From Echinostoma caproni (Eukaryota > Platyhelminthes > Trematoda > Plagiorchiida > Echinostomatidae), in contig UZAN01039948.1 in NCBI GenBank assembly GCA_900618425.1, positions 32,213 through 96,212 on the forward strand: DNA of 64,000 nucleotides. Reading direction: 5' to 3'. This document shows, in pieces, positions 1 through 10,950 of the stretch. The notes under the pieces were generated by a model. That model was not told where the DNA came from. It made no database searches and saw nothing but the letters and a program-made list of their open reading frames with translations. Position 1 is the stretch's first letter, and each line of letters opens with the position of its first letter. The translations under genes and the position numbers were made by a program.

Positions 1-75
1 GTCACCGATTTCAGTTACTGAACAGCAGGTCCTTATGACTATGGGGTTTCGCCCCGTTTGCTGTTCATCACACGG
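1..75 (+). repeat. Interspersed repeat fragment, cut by window edge
   Basis: The block around positions 19-50 (a run reading GAACAGCAGGTC, then GACTATGGGG) recurs at about 46795-46830 in the same orientation with scattered mismatches. The copy here is truncated on its left by the window edge. The longer copy at 46640-46862 shows the rest. I do not recognise a coding domain in it; it is probably an untranslated part of a retroelement. Confidence 0.5.
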
Positions 76-215
76 AAGTAACAATTTTCGTATATGCGTC
101 AGTTAAATCAAGACAAATAAAATTTTTCATCGTTGTAGGTCTCGCCCGTCAGTTGCGAAATATGACGAGCTCAGTTGCAAATCTGGAAATCGTGTGCCGT
201 TTATCTGATTTTCAC

Positions 216-365
216 CAGGTATTCCGTCTATCTCACTCCAATTCTCCGATGATTTCAGGCAGCGTATCATCGTATGTGTACCACTCTGTATAGCTGAGCA
301 TTGCTGGACAGTTTCTATGTTATTCCAAGTGTGATCCCAGATCTGACACAAAGTGCACGTGGTTC
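216..365 (-). CDS. Exon candidate, possible hormone-receptor (HormR-like) extracellular segment
   Basis: The minus-strand frame is open from about 430 to 127 and cysteine- and tryptophan-bearing. It holds C-x2-C followed by IWDHTWNNIETVQQC, then IRCLKSSENWSE. The spacing of W-D, W, C, C and W recalls the HormR domain at the N-terminus of class B (secretin-type) peptide receptors, although the cysteine of the usual CW pair is replaced by T. A donor-like G|GTGAAA ends the segment at 216. The acceptor is uncertain; AAAAG|GA at 365 is one choice, but its phase does not match the donor of the exon candidate at 424-680. The HormR reading is inference from a weak pattern; it could be an unrelated extracellular domain. 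Confidence 0.3.
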
Positions 366-423
366 CTTTTGACAGAACCGATCGATCCAATGTGTCAGAG
401 TATGAACAAGACCTTGCACTTAC

Positions 424-680
424 AATCGGTGTGCTCTTTTAGGAATCAGTTGGAGCATGTAATCAATACGAATTCCGTTTCCCCCCTTTATTTCTGTATA
501 AAACGGAAAAGAAGTTGAATGCGAATTAGACCTCGTTACTATCCTCTGTCGAATTTGTATTCCATATAAGAGCATCATTTCAGAGGCTTCTGCTTTTGCT
601 ATTGTTTGCAGGCACAGCTTCAGGGTGTTCTTGTGATTATCCAAAAGGTGTTTTACAGATAACCGATCTTCCATGAGCAT
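424..680 (-). CDS. Possible first coding exon, function unknown
   Basis: A minus-strand ORF starts at an ATG at 680 with an in-frame stop just upstream. It runs open to a consensus donor, CGATT|GTAAGT, whose exon boundary is at 424. It encodes 85 codons plus two bases, mostly hydrophilic, with a single cysteine in the segment NTLKLCLQTIAKAE. There is no strong signal peptide. It lies directly upstream of the 216-365 candidate on the same strand, so the two may belong to one gene, but the phases do not join simply, so splicing is unresolved. The start choice rests only on the upstream stop. Confidence 0.3.
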
Positions 681-1479
681 GTCCGATCAATGAACATTTA
701 TTTTACATCATGAAATCTTTAGTAACATTTATTATTGTCAACAAGCTTAGCTTAGCGTCTTGGACAATCAGAAAGAGAACTGGCACGCACGATAATCAAA
801 CTACACTTCAAGATGTTTTTTCAAACGATTTTCCTTTTTTCTCCAACTCCAATACTTTATCCGGATGCGAATAGGTCATTAGAGATCCTAATTTCCGTCC
901 TAATTTGTTTATGTATTAGTACCAAAAGAAATTCACCGCCCTTTTTAAAATAACTTTTCTCCGATACGGCAGAGACTTATATCAATGGTATGCGAGAAAA
1001 AGTCAAACGAGGCAAAGATTTGACGCCTTAATCAAACGTATGTCAAGGCCATTCTGGGCAACATGCGCTGTCATGAAATGTGGTTTGCGTTGAAGCAACA
1101 ATGTGGCACATATGGAAACTCTTACTCTGACTTGAGAAAACTGAACATATAATGTTCTGCCTCTGGCTTCACTTTCAATTCTTCAAAACATCAACCCTGT
1201 GTCACAAACCATGGTTTTCGAGGACTTTAAATAAATTAAGTCGAACAGGCACCAAGACGTGACTCATTGCCCTATGTTTTATTGAAAACCTNNNNAACCT
1301 ATGCCAAACAACTTTGAAACACCCATTTCTGAGTTACTCAAATCGTATTTGTACATCACCTTTGTTGAAAGTTTGTTGAAATAGATGACTACGCTCTCTT
1401 AAATGTTTGATCCTCCTCACGTTTCTTTACAAACTTTCCTTTTTTTCCGTCCTTTGTGTTATTCATTCTGTGGCATTAA
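681..1479. other. Non-coding stretch with a 4-N gap
   Basis: No gene, repeat or RNA recognised. Positions 1292-1295 are N, a short assembly gap. Confidence 0.5.
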
Positions 1480-2365
1480 TTTTGTGTAGAAGCGCTGCAA
1501 CCGTCCATATTAGTTTTCTTGGTCCAGCCCCCAGCATCACGCTGACTGGAGAAGTAGTAGAGGAAGTAGATAAGTCTTCTTGTTTCGGCAGCTATATCTC
1601 ACCTGGCGGACTACTCACAGGCGACGTGCCGGCGTGCATACAGAAGGCTCGGTTGGCATTTGTCAACTTGTGACATCCGTGGCACCGACGTGACATTCGT
1701 CTGTTCGTGAAGGGTGGATTTGATGCTGCAGCAGTTCGACCAGTGCTGCCATACGGTACAGCGAATTGTTCATTACGGGAAGAGGTTAAAAATATATTGT
1801 TGGTGCTCGAACGCCACTATCTATGTTGCATTGCACGAGACAGGTGGGGAAACCGAACGAGAAATGCAGAGGTTAGGCGTAGAGCCTCAGTTAATCGCGA
1901 TCGTCCACTGGAGCAATCGGTCGACCTTCATAGATTTTGCTGGTTGACACATGTATTGCGCATGTTACCAGCTAGGTTGCCACGGTGGGCGATGTTTGCC
2001 GATGTAAGTAGCGATTGGAAAATGATCAAGGGAGGTAAAACTAAAACCTAGCATGAGGGTATGAAAACCCTAACCAGGATGTTAGGTCACATAGGTCCTG
2101 TTAGGCTTCCAGGTTGGGGACCCCAAGATGATGGTCACCGATGGTTAGTGACACTGAGCAATATTGCTGGATGTTGCCAGTAGCGGCACTGATGCATCTC
2201 CTCGCTAATCTTGCAAATTAAGTCTATATGAATTTGCTCTTTTGCTTGAATTTGCTCTCAGTATTCCAATCTTTAATCGGCTGTTTTATTCAAATTAGCA
2301 ACTTGAAGACAACAACCAAAACCGGCGCACGAAATTGCATAGTCAGTGGTTGTAAGAATTGAACT
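1480..2365 (+). mobile_element. RTE-like non-LTR retrotransposon, C-terminal remnant of the reverse transcriptase ORF plus 3' UTR
   Basis: The plus-strand frame reads GEVVEEVDKSSCFGSYISPG, then QKARLAFVNL, a stop and frameshift near 1670, then AEVRRRASVNRD, HRFCWLTHVLRM and ARLPRWAMFADV. After another stop near 2049 it continues with VRLPGWGPQDDGHRW. This order (GSYIS, QKAR.AF, RWLGHVLRM-like, LPGWGP.D) is typical of the region after the palm in RTE-type elements common in flukes and annotated there as RNA-directed DNA polymerase. At least two stops and a frame change show it is dead. The 3' UTR (about 2260-2350) matches the copy at 24890-24985, including a shared GGCGCACGAAA motif. The endonuclease and the catalytic RT core are absent from the window. 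Confidence 0.85.
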
Positions 2366-3057
2366 GGACTCCTGATTATACCAGCGGATTTGGTTTACTG
2401 GACTGTTGAATTCTCATTCAACTTCTTGTTGACTGTGGCGTAGGACTCAATGTCTAAAACTTTATTGTTAATTACTGATGTTTAGGATGCAAATTTCCTC
2501 ATGCAATGGCAAAACTTCAACCTTCTTTATTAACAGCTCCGGTGGGTTTTAGAGCGCTATTTTATCTCCTTTCGTTTCCTGCGTGCACAAGCAACGAGAC
2601 TTGTTGTAATAACTTTATTGCCGGTGTGTAGGATGAAGATATGCGGATAGGGTGCCCATCGGATAACGACATCTTTTCAACAACTTTAAGACAACCTAAA
2701 TAACTTTTTTAGTAGATGCCTATCAGGATCACCTATGAGTAGCATTCACAAATGCGTTGATGTGGCCTTGAATCCAACTTCATTAACTCACAATTTTTAT
2801 TGATTGACCTGATCTGATTGGTAAACGTCGCAGCATTCCCAAATCTAACTCTGTTTAATACTTTACCAAAGAAAACAAATTTCACGACATTTGTTTTTCT
2901 GTGTTGATGAAATAGTAATGAAGTAGACTCGGTGCTTCAAATTTAGGCTAAATATATCAGTATTCTTCTATCGCACAACCTCTATGGGAGTAGTTCCTGA
3001 GTAGTCATTGAGAGAATGTTTACAATAAGACTTGTAAACTTTCTTTCTTTTTTTCAG
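2366..3057. other. Non-coding stretch
   Basis: Nothing recognised apart from the polypyrimidine tract at 3035-3057, which precedes the exon candidate at 3058. Confidence 0.4.
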
Positions 3058-3204
3058 GCCAAGGAAGCTTTCTGCTCTACAAAATTTAATCTTGAAATTT
3101 GTGATCGCATGAATCCTCCCTGCTTGATTGAACCTCTCCACTTCATTTTTTCTCAGCTTGAAACAAGATATTTTATATTTATATTTATTTTTGATTTTCA
3201 TCAC
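3058..3204 (+). CDS. Weak exon candidate with strong acceptor
   Basis: A near-ideal acceptor (pyrimidine run ending TTTTTTTCAG) precedes an open frame beginning AKEAFCSTKFNLEICDRM and containing PPCLIEPLHFIF, with three cysteines. No consensus donor is evident; a GTGAAA lies near 3210, and the frame then runs into what looks like the 3' tail of a CR1-like repeat. It may be a terminal exon truncated by a repeat, or chance. No family recognised. Confidence 0.25.
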
Positions 3205-3262
3205 ATTCTCGTGAAAATTGCCGAAAATTTAATTTTCGGGTGCAAAAAGCATAGTTTGACTT
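3199..3262 (+). repeat. 3' tail of a CR1-like retroelement
   Basis: The stretch GAAAATTGCCGAAAATT, then TTTTCGGGTGCAAAAAGC and TTTGACTTTACC resembles the 3' ends of the CR1-like copies at 27413-27475 and, in reverse, 4492-4560. All share a 'GCTGAAAATT ... TTGGGTGCA(A/T)AAAGC ... TTGACTT' layout. Only the tail is present, as expected of a heavily 5'-truncated insertion. Confidence 0.45.
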
Positions 3263-3279
3263 TACCTGTTCTTTACTGA

Positions 3280-4491
3280 ATTTTGAAAACTTTTGAATAC
3301 GTTTTCATGAGTTATTTTATCTACATTGAATGACATATTGGCCACGTTTTCCGAGATTTTGCTTGTCTATGTCTCATTCAAATCATCAATACTTTCTACT
3401 ATGGTGGCTTTTCTTATATCCAGAATCTTATCACATGAATTGAACTTGAAAATACAAATTTTTGTCATCTTGTGCAACCACATATCTTTCGGTTATGCTT
3501 TATACAGAGGTATGTAACGCTTACAGTGATTTCTCCTGGTTTATTCAGGAATTCAGAGAGCAGCTTTTAGCAAGCAAGACACGCATGTCGGTAACATATC
3601 AATGATTGGTACACCTATCAACTGCGCATTTAGCATTGCATATTTAATAGTTAAATGATCAAACCCATCGCACCTTAGGTGAGCCATTTGGACATGGGAG
3701 ACACTTTTTAAATAACCGCCAAAAAGGTATCTTCCGAATAATAATGCGATCATAATCATTGAATCGCAAATCTAACAGATGTATCGGTAAGAATAGTGCA
3801 ACAATGTTTAACCTAACATGATTTCGAAACTCGAGATAAACCAATCTCACTCAGTATTGACCGGGTATGCCTTTTATCGTGGTGAACGATCAATAGTAGG
3901 GCACCAACAACTGACTGGTCCAGATTTGTACATTTGTCCAAATTATATTTCAGAGTCCACTGTTGCGTATCTTCGACTTTGAACATAATTTACTGTACAT
4001 TGAATCAACTTTATCCCCAATGCAAGTGGATTTGCCATTGTTGCATTGACATAAATCCTTATTCTATCATTCGGATTTAAACGTTGTCACAATATACACC
4101 TGATTATTTCTTTTCATTGTGCAATCCGTAAGTTCTAATTATCAAGGACAATTCTTCTTTTCGACAGGGATACCACATATTGTTACTTTCAAGAGTTATT
4201 CCTCTCATTGCTCCTTTCCATCGTGTTGCTGACTTTGTGGCATATCGAGGCACGCATTAGGCAGGTGAAAAACTATCACCGCGAGTTTTCACTTACATGA
4301 GTTGGCACAATTAGTTGCGTGATAGAAGTTACTTTTGGAAGGAACACGCAACTGTTCTTCGTGGAATCCAATAAATCCAACGCAGTTGGCCAATTCCTTT
4401 GAAATCAGTGAACAATTTTTGATTTGTTTAAAAATGGAAAATTGGTACTTCATTTCTCTTTGATACATGAAATGTATTGCCAATCACTAAG
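3280..4491. other. Non-coding stretch
   Basis: Short ORFs occur on both strands (for example around 3326-3517 and 3553-3850) but have no splice context or recognisable motif. I see nothing supportable. Confidence 0.4.
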
Positions 4492-5670
4492 TCAGTCAAT
4501 GAAGTCAAATCGAGAAAAGTTTTTCGCACCCAAAGGAGGAATTTTCAGCAATTCACAATTTTTTTCAGTGGATAGATAAGACCAATTACAAATAAAAAGA
4601 CCATATCGAAAAATTCTACACTTTAGTAAATGACAGAGAAATAAGTGCAAGAAAGTTTCCCGGAAGTGGGTAAAAATGTTCTGACGAATAACCAGTAGCC
4701 GAGCTAGGAATAGAATTGTACAGGGCATCATTGGTCATAACAGATATTAAGATAATGAGTAAGGTGATCGCAAGAAAAATACAGCTGATTGGAGAACGCA
4801 GAGAGTCGGTGGATGAAACTAAGTCACACAGCCTGGACAATTTCTCCGAAAAACAATTTCTTTTTCGTGGTGTACGAGAGGCAGGCCGGGTATGAAGGCA
4901 GTTTTTATTTTTGCAGTACATCATGGGGTAAATATGAACGGTACACTGGGCAGAACCGCTGATTGAGACTCTTTTAGAAACGTGTAATACATTGGAAATA
5001 ATTACATGAATGCTATCAAGAAAGGCATTGGTATGAATTAGAAAATTGACTGCGTTCACTAAGCCTGGAATAGTTAGAAAGAAGGTAACAAAGCGAATAA
5101 AGCTTCCAGCGATAATACACAAATATTGATTAATACAAGTGGCGAATAGTGTTACTATATTATCAGCCAATCGTGTCACGTTAGGGCGAGTGTATCAGGG
5201 GCAATGTTTTAATCACAAAGTGAATGAAGCTAAATCTGCTGAGGAAGCGGGCCGGCAACGAACAAAGTACAATTAATTTTGCCTTTTGAGTAGGAAAAAA
5301 TCAAACGAGTGTTCTTACACCAACTTCGATTTATGAAAGTGACCACTCCGCCAACTCCGTTGCGAAAGTTCACAGTCCGGTCGCTCCCGATGATATGAGA
5401 GCCGTCCAATCCGACCTCATTATCCTCAGTATCTGAATGTAACCAGCTTTCCTCGAGTAAAATGAATCCCACACTTTTGCACTGATTCTGATGCACCACA
5501 TTCTGGACGTCGTCGATTTTTTTCACAAGTGAGCGAATGTAACTCGTACAAATGGACTGAATCGTCATTCTCTTGACAGAACTTCGCCTGAGCGCAACTC
5601 GCCAGCCAGTGCGATGCTTATTATGCTGACCTAGACGGTTATTTCCGAACCTATTGTAAAGGTTTCTCAC
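4492..5670 (-). mobile_element. CR1-like non-LTR retrotransposon, internally deleted: endonuclease domain joined to RT tail
   Basis: Read on the minus strand, 5670-5230 gives the start of an apurinic-type endonuclease: ILLEESWLHSDTEDNEVGLD (the TE-W-LHS region), then GSDRTVNF and GVGGVVTFINRSWCKNTRLI. After a short break, 5179-4740 continues it with LCIIAGSFIRF (degenerate GDFN region), NFLIHTNAFLDS, a degraded SGSAQCTVHI segment (the SDH region) and HTRPASRTPRKRN. Immediately after, at about 4720, the frame becomes LARLLVIRQNIFTHFRETFL, the last residues of the reverse transcriptase, followed by the 3' tail down to 4492. The roughly 500-residue RT domain is missing, so this copy is non-autonomous. 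The final Asp of GDFN and the SDH triad are altered, and stops are present. Confidence 0.8.
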
Positions 5671-6879
5671 GGAATGAGCAAACGCTCAAATTCCGAGGCC
5701 ATTCGTGAGAACACAGAGGAATTTCATAAGTTAATAATTGTAGGTCAGCATTTAACCTTCAGAAATTGATGAACTGATGAAAACGTGCACAGTCAAGTTT
5801 ATCCACCGCAAAAAACGTAAACAGTTGTCGAGTTTCGAAAATCACGGCCGAAATTTAAAGGCCATGATGGCATTCAAAGTGAACGGTTTTGCCCGTACAC
5901 GATAACCACCTTTAGATTATGCAGTGGGTTATTAGTCACAACTCCTTTTATACGAGCCGGTTCGGTTTATATCTAACAGCTGCATTTTGTCGCAAGGACC
6001 CAGTACCTTTCCAACGTACTGAAAAGAATTCCGTTAATCTCATGGATTGTTTCAGTAGTGTGGGTCTTAGTTGCATTACACGCAACTTTACTGAATTGTC
6101 AAACTCATTGTGAAATTAGCTTTGTCTAAGAGTTAACTTACCTGGCTTTTTCTGGCATACCTTTGGGCTGCAATGAATAACAGATTATTAGAAGTTCAGC
6201 TATATTCTTATTTCTCGTTTGAACAACGAAGTAGACGAACAATTTTAGCGATAGCGTGAATGTTCATTTTGTTTTAATTACTTGTTTTGTGTAGCCTGGA
6301 ACTACAACATTCATGTGGATAATAGTTGAATATCATTTTTTGAGCAAATCAGAGTTTCACCTAATGGTGGAGCTCACTGACTTGAAATACATATTTGTCT
6401 TCAAAATACAAATAGCTTTTCACATGGCTCTACTGAGCTCAGTGTAATCATAGACATCGTTCTGAATAAAAGCTTTAGAGGTTTGAATTAATTGAGGCAC
6501 ACGTTTAACGCGGTGGATATATGCAGAAATGAGTACCATACAACAAATAGCAAATTTTGTTCACAATAGAAATTCGTCAAATTGATTTGCGGAACACTTT
6601 CTCTAATAATCAGGCAAGTGATCAGTTCTGTCTAATATTTGGAAAAATAATAAAGTAGTCTAACCAAAGATTGGCTGGTCATGCTTCGATACGATCATAT
6701 GTATTTTTTAACGAAGCAACCGTTTAGTCGATTTTGTGGATATCAAGCACCATTACCACAGACAATAATGTACGGATACNCAGTCGGTAGGGAATTAATC
6801 GAGTAGACACAGAGTGAAACCCACACAATGTGATCGGAAAACGAACTCCAATTTTCGCGAAATACCACGACCCCAATTG
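5671..6879. other. Non-coding stretch
   Basis: No gene or repeat recognised. Position 6780 is an ambiguous base. The ORF at 5919-6113 has no splice or motif support. Confidence 0.4.
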
Positions 6880-6965
6880 AGATCAGGTCAATGGCATTTG
6901 AGCGGCAACAGACCCCAAATAATCGTCCCCGAGGACGTGTGTTCGAATAATTCAGCAAACGCCGG
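6880..6965 (+). repeat. Possible degenerate tRNA-SINE piece
   Basis: The sequence GAGGACGTGTGTTCGAAT near 6930-6948 is shared with the reverse complement of the SINE-like block at 56850-56935, and TTCGAAT is the core of a pol III B box. No acceptor stem or A box can be drawn with confidence. Confidence 0.3.
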
Positions 6966-8683
6966 AGGTATTCCATTTATTGTGTTCTATGACAACCCTC
7001 TTCTCATAATTTGCCTCAATATTAATTAAATAAACTGAAGCCATGTAGTTAATGATGGTTGATTGAATGCTGTGTAAGATAATATGGTTTTATTAGGAAA
7101 ATATTTTTCCCTGATAAAATAAATAAGTAACAATTAAACTGTGCAATGTGACGAAGTCTCGCTCAGACTTTTCTGTTATTCTCTGATCATTAAAAAACTG
7201 ACGGAATATTATTTTTTACCCAAGTTTGAGTGCTTAGCTAAAAGTGGAAATATTTTCAGTTATTTGATCAATTAAACGGAGAAGTAGAACTTATTTTCTT
7301 TACAACCATTTGATGCGATGCCGGTAATTGGAATGATACAAGTTGGTTGCATTCGGCAGTGTATCATTTTCCTCAATTAGCGAACAATCATCCGTACGTT
7401 TAATTACTGTACAAATGAATGGTCTCTCAGTCGCTGTCTGAGTGAAGATGTCTTCTTGTTACAGGTGATACATGGAGTAAAGCTCGATTTGCAATAAAAC
7501 CATGAAGGCGGCATTAGATGGAAGTCACTACATATCAACTAACTTCAAAGATGAATTGCTCCACTGGTATGAGACAGTGACTACCAACAAATTTGATGCA
7601 ACAGCGTAGGGTTGTGTATGAATAAGAACAATTGTTAATTTATTGAACTTAGAAACGCTTCATTATTGGTGGTTGGAGTTGACTGTAATTGCCCGTGATC
7701 ATAAATTAGCATAATAAAATAATAACTGGATAAAGGGATAGGAGATTACTGTATGCGATACCAAAATAAACATTCATTCGATCGTGGTTGTTATTTATTG
7801 CAAGTGAAGCTGGAAATTGCAAGGTTACGTCAATTTTGGAGATAGGAGTACTTGGCTGTTAGTCGAAACAAAATCAAGTATGGAATGAAATCGAAAAAGC
7901 TGTTTGCTATATGCAGTTGATACTTTCCGTAAAAAACAATCAGTTCGGAGCGACCAGAACTCTAGCTAGGCAAACAGGTTTAGCTGCAGACAATCAACTA
8001 GCTTTGGCCACAGATAATGTATTCACTAGACTATTTGGTTTATATTATACCAAATATGCCCTTTTATCATGGAAACCCTGAAAACAACCGTTTATCGAGA
8101 TACGTCTAGGCAGTTACGGTTGCACCCATCCCCCGGAAAAAATGTTTGGGATTCTGGTAGTTTGTTGTCTCATCTAAATATACACAAACCGACAGAATCT
8201 CGTTAGCTATAATGCGACAATTTTGATGAAGTAAACAGTTCCCTAGAGTATTCATGAGATTTTCCTAAATTGATTACCTTGCTTCTTTCTTCAGGAATAT
8301 GAGCTATCAGCACGACAATTATATGAAAATTGGTTGGTGTTGATAAGTTCTGTTTTCGCCTATGCACCAATGGAAGCAGGTGGTTTCCAAATTTGCCAGT
8401 GGTTCACTGTGGATATCACCTCGACTGATGATATATTGTTTCACAACCCTATACCTAACTCAGTGGCCATGGTGGGGTAAAAATGCATACCAAATAATAA
8501 ATTTTGCATGAGCGCTATTACAATGACATAATGGGCTATATTGGAATTGTTTTAATGAATTTCCTATTCAAACCACCGGTACTTTGTGTGTATCCAGCAC
8601 TGTGATGTCAGGTACCTTGAAAGTATCATCACAATTTGCATCTGGACTCGTAGAGCGGTGAACATTACAACTAAATATTTCAG
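6966..8683. other. Non-coding stretch
   Basis: I see no gene, element or RNA in this AT-rich interval. Confidence 0.4.
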
Positions 8684-8858
8684 CAGACATTTATCACGTT
8701 GGTGTTGGATATCACGTTTCATCTATCAGTACTGTTCCGTGTTAGGGCAGTGATAAATGATGCAAGCAGGAACACACGATTATTAATTGGGCAACGTTGT
8801 AAGCCTGTGTTTATTTCGGTAACGCCTGGCATTATTCATAGCTTACACTGCACGTTTG
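8684..8858 (+). CDS. Exon candidate, function unknown
   Basis: An acceptor (AAATATTTCAG|CAG) opens a frame that stays free of stops to 8893. It encodes FRVRAVINDASRNTRLLIGQ followed by RCKPVFISVTPGIIHS. Three donor-like sites fall inside it: GTAAGC (exon end 8798), GTAACG (8818) and GTAAGG (8858). The last is used for the end given here. The peptide is mixed polar and hydrophobic with two cysteines. No family recognised. The choice among donors cannot be made from sequence alone. Confidence 0.3.
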
Positions 8859-8893
8859 GTAAGGAACCCGTAGTATACAGTCTGTTGGAGTAG

Positions 8894-10728
8894 AAAGCAA
8901 ATATGTTAGGATTACTGGATGCATGGAATCATAGAGGACTTAATCTGTTTCTTATCATCGAAGGGTTTCTTCGACGAGCAAGATATGAGCGCACGAACTG
9001 CATTGACAATCTGCCAGTTGACAATATCAAGCTCTTTTTATTTTTAAATATTACTTTTTTCCATGGAAATATATAAAAAGCATTTCATTTATACATACTG
9101 GCCCACTGACCCCGAGCATAGGAAGTTTTACTTAATTTTATTACAAAGTGAGAAATATTCATCAAATGCAATAGCGTTTCGCTTGAATGACTCGGTGGTA
9201 TTATCTAGGAAACGTGATGTACATTCCTAATAGACACTCATATTAGGAATTCTTCTCAAATAGATAAATCGAAAATTTCCTAAAATAAAATACTAACCTC
9301 TTCAATAAAACCCTTTTAAATGCATCACTGTTCGATATTTATTCGTAAATGATAATCAGAATTATTAAAATACCACCAACCCTGAGTCTTGGAAACACGT
9401 GACCTATTTGCTTAAGTGGAACGGTTTTATTTTCTATTCACAAAATGGAAGTATAGATAACAAACCTGCGTAATCCTGTCAGATTGAATGGTGGAAAATT
9501 TTGGAAATGGAGGAGTGGTGGTGGTGGCGATACATTGTAACTCACAGAGGAATGAAGAAATGATTTGATTAAGAAAAATGAAAGTTTGAATTATGGTTTT
9601 TTCCATACATTCGTTACTTTAGCAACGACTTCTAGATATAATGTTGGGAATCATTATATATGGTCACTGGGTACAAACTAAAAGTCTCATCAATTACGCG
9701 ATAGTTGCGATCATCCAATAAATTCGGCTGATAACAGATATCCATACTATCAAAAATAGGTATAAACGTCCAATCTTCGTGCCAAATTCACGACTGAAAT
9801 AAAGCGTAAAATGTAAATACTGTGTGTAAATTAAATTTATGTTTACTGTGAAGATTTCAACAACGTCAAGCTATTAAGTAATGTAAGTAAGTTTTGCATT
9901 AAACCTGTAACTGGTATACTGCGTTTGAATATATAAACCAGCTAGATATGTTAGACAGACAATGAAACGTATACCCATTCAAATTTTGGAGGCATACAGA
10001 ATCCGCCAATTAGCAAACAAAAAGGAAAAATAGGACCTGAATCTAGCAAACTAAATAATTGAACGATAACGAAACAATTGGTTGCTGCGTTCGTTCTTAA
10101 ATTTTGATAAGTACTTTTCTGTTCCTAGAACACGAATTTAATGAGTACAGATTTAACGATATATGACAGATTAGGAGTAAGAAGGCACGTGGGAGATGAA
10201 AGTACGTAAATTAATGACGAACGTTGATGTTGGCTATTCTTTAAGCACCAAGATTTTTATTGAAAATACAATGGATAAAAATAAATGAATTCAATCAAAG
10301 AAACTTGTATTTCACATCATAGACTAAAATTGAAGTGGACTATATTAAATCCCAGTTAAACTTAAACGTGTATTTAAGGGCTTGAAGTATACTTCTGTTA
10401 TTCTGTTTTTCACGAACAAATAAGACTACTTACCCTTTTTCTAAACGGAATCTAACAGGCGTTACTGATGATTAAATGAGCCGCTAAAATAATAACTTTG
10501 CGAAAACTTTGGAACAGTGAGCATCGAACTATTGTATGAAAGCACGACGAGGTATGATGAATTAACACCAATTCAAATTACAATGCTTGATTGTTCAACA
10601 AAGTTGCCGGAAACTTAGGGAGAAATCTGGTGAGTAGAAAAAAATTGGGTAACATAAGACTGCCACTTCAGTAAGATATTGTGATTGTGATAGTTTATCA
10701 TTGACAACTGTGATAGGTTGTTGTTTGT
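8894..10728. other. Non-coding stretch
   Basis: Very AT-rich. A short GGT-rich run occurs near 9516-9530. Nothing else supported. Confidence 0.4.
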
Positions 10729-10800
10729 GTGTCGATTGTGAAAAGTTCAGTAGCCTCGATGGGATTCGAACACACGCGGTGAATTCTAAGGAAAACTTGC
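10729..10800 (-). repeat. tRNA-derived SINE, 3' half
   Basis: On the minus strand this reads GTGTTCGAATCCCATCGAGG and then CTACTGAACTTTTCACAATC, which is the T-arm/B box, the acceptor 3' strand and the SINE tail. Its first 30 bases on the plus strand (10729-10758) are the exact reverse complement of 10921-10950, so the two copies point away from each other. The D-arm half is missing or too changed to see. Confidence 0.7.
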
Positions 10801-10832
10801 CGGGGCAGTCAGCTTATATGTTAACTGGTGAA

Positions 10833-10858
10833 TGTGAAAAGTTCAGTGCTATCGGTTG
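10833..10858 (-). repeat. Short SINE tail remnant
   Basis: TGTGAAAAGTTCAGT here repeats the tail of the copy at 10729-10800 in the same orientation, and the next bases (GCTATCGGTTGGG) are a mutated form of AGCCTCGATGGG. It looks like a third, truncated copy abutting the head of the plus-strand copy. Confidence 0.5.
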
Positions 10859-10950
10859 GGCCTCGTAGCTCAGCTAGTAGAGCGTGCCCGTACAAGGCGT
10901 AGGTGGCGTTCCAATACAACCGAGGCTACTGAACTTTTCACAATCGACAC
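10859..10950 (+). repeat. tRNA-derived SINE head with tail
   Basis: A cloverleaf can be drawn: acceptor GGCCTCG paired with CGAGGCT, a D-stem GCTC/GAGC and an imperfect anticodon stem with loop GTACAAG. The T-arm is decayed (GTTCCAATAC for GTTCGAATCC). The tail ACTGAACTTTTCACAATCGACAC follows. The same family occurs at 47539-47618 on the minus strand. Degenerate arms and the repeated tail argue for a SINE rather than a working tRNA gene. Confidence 0.75.
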
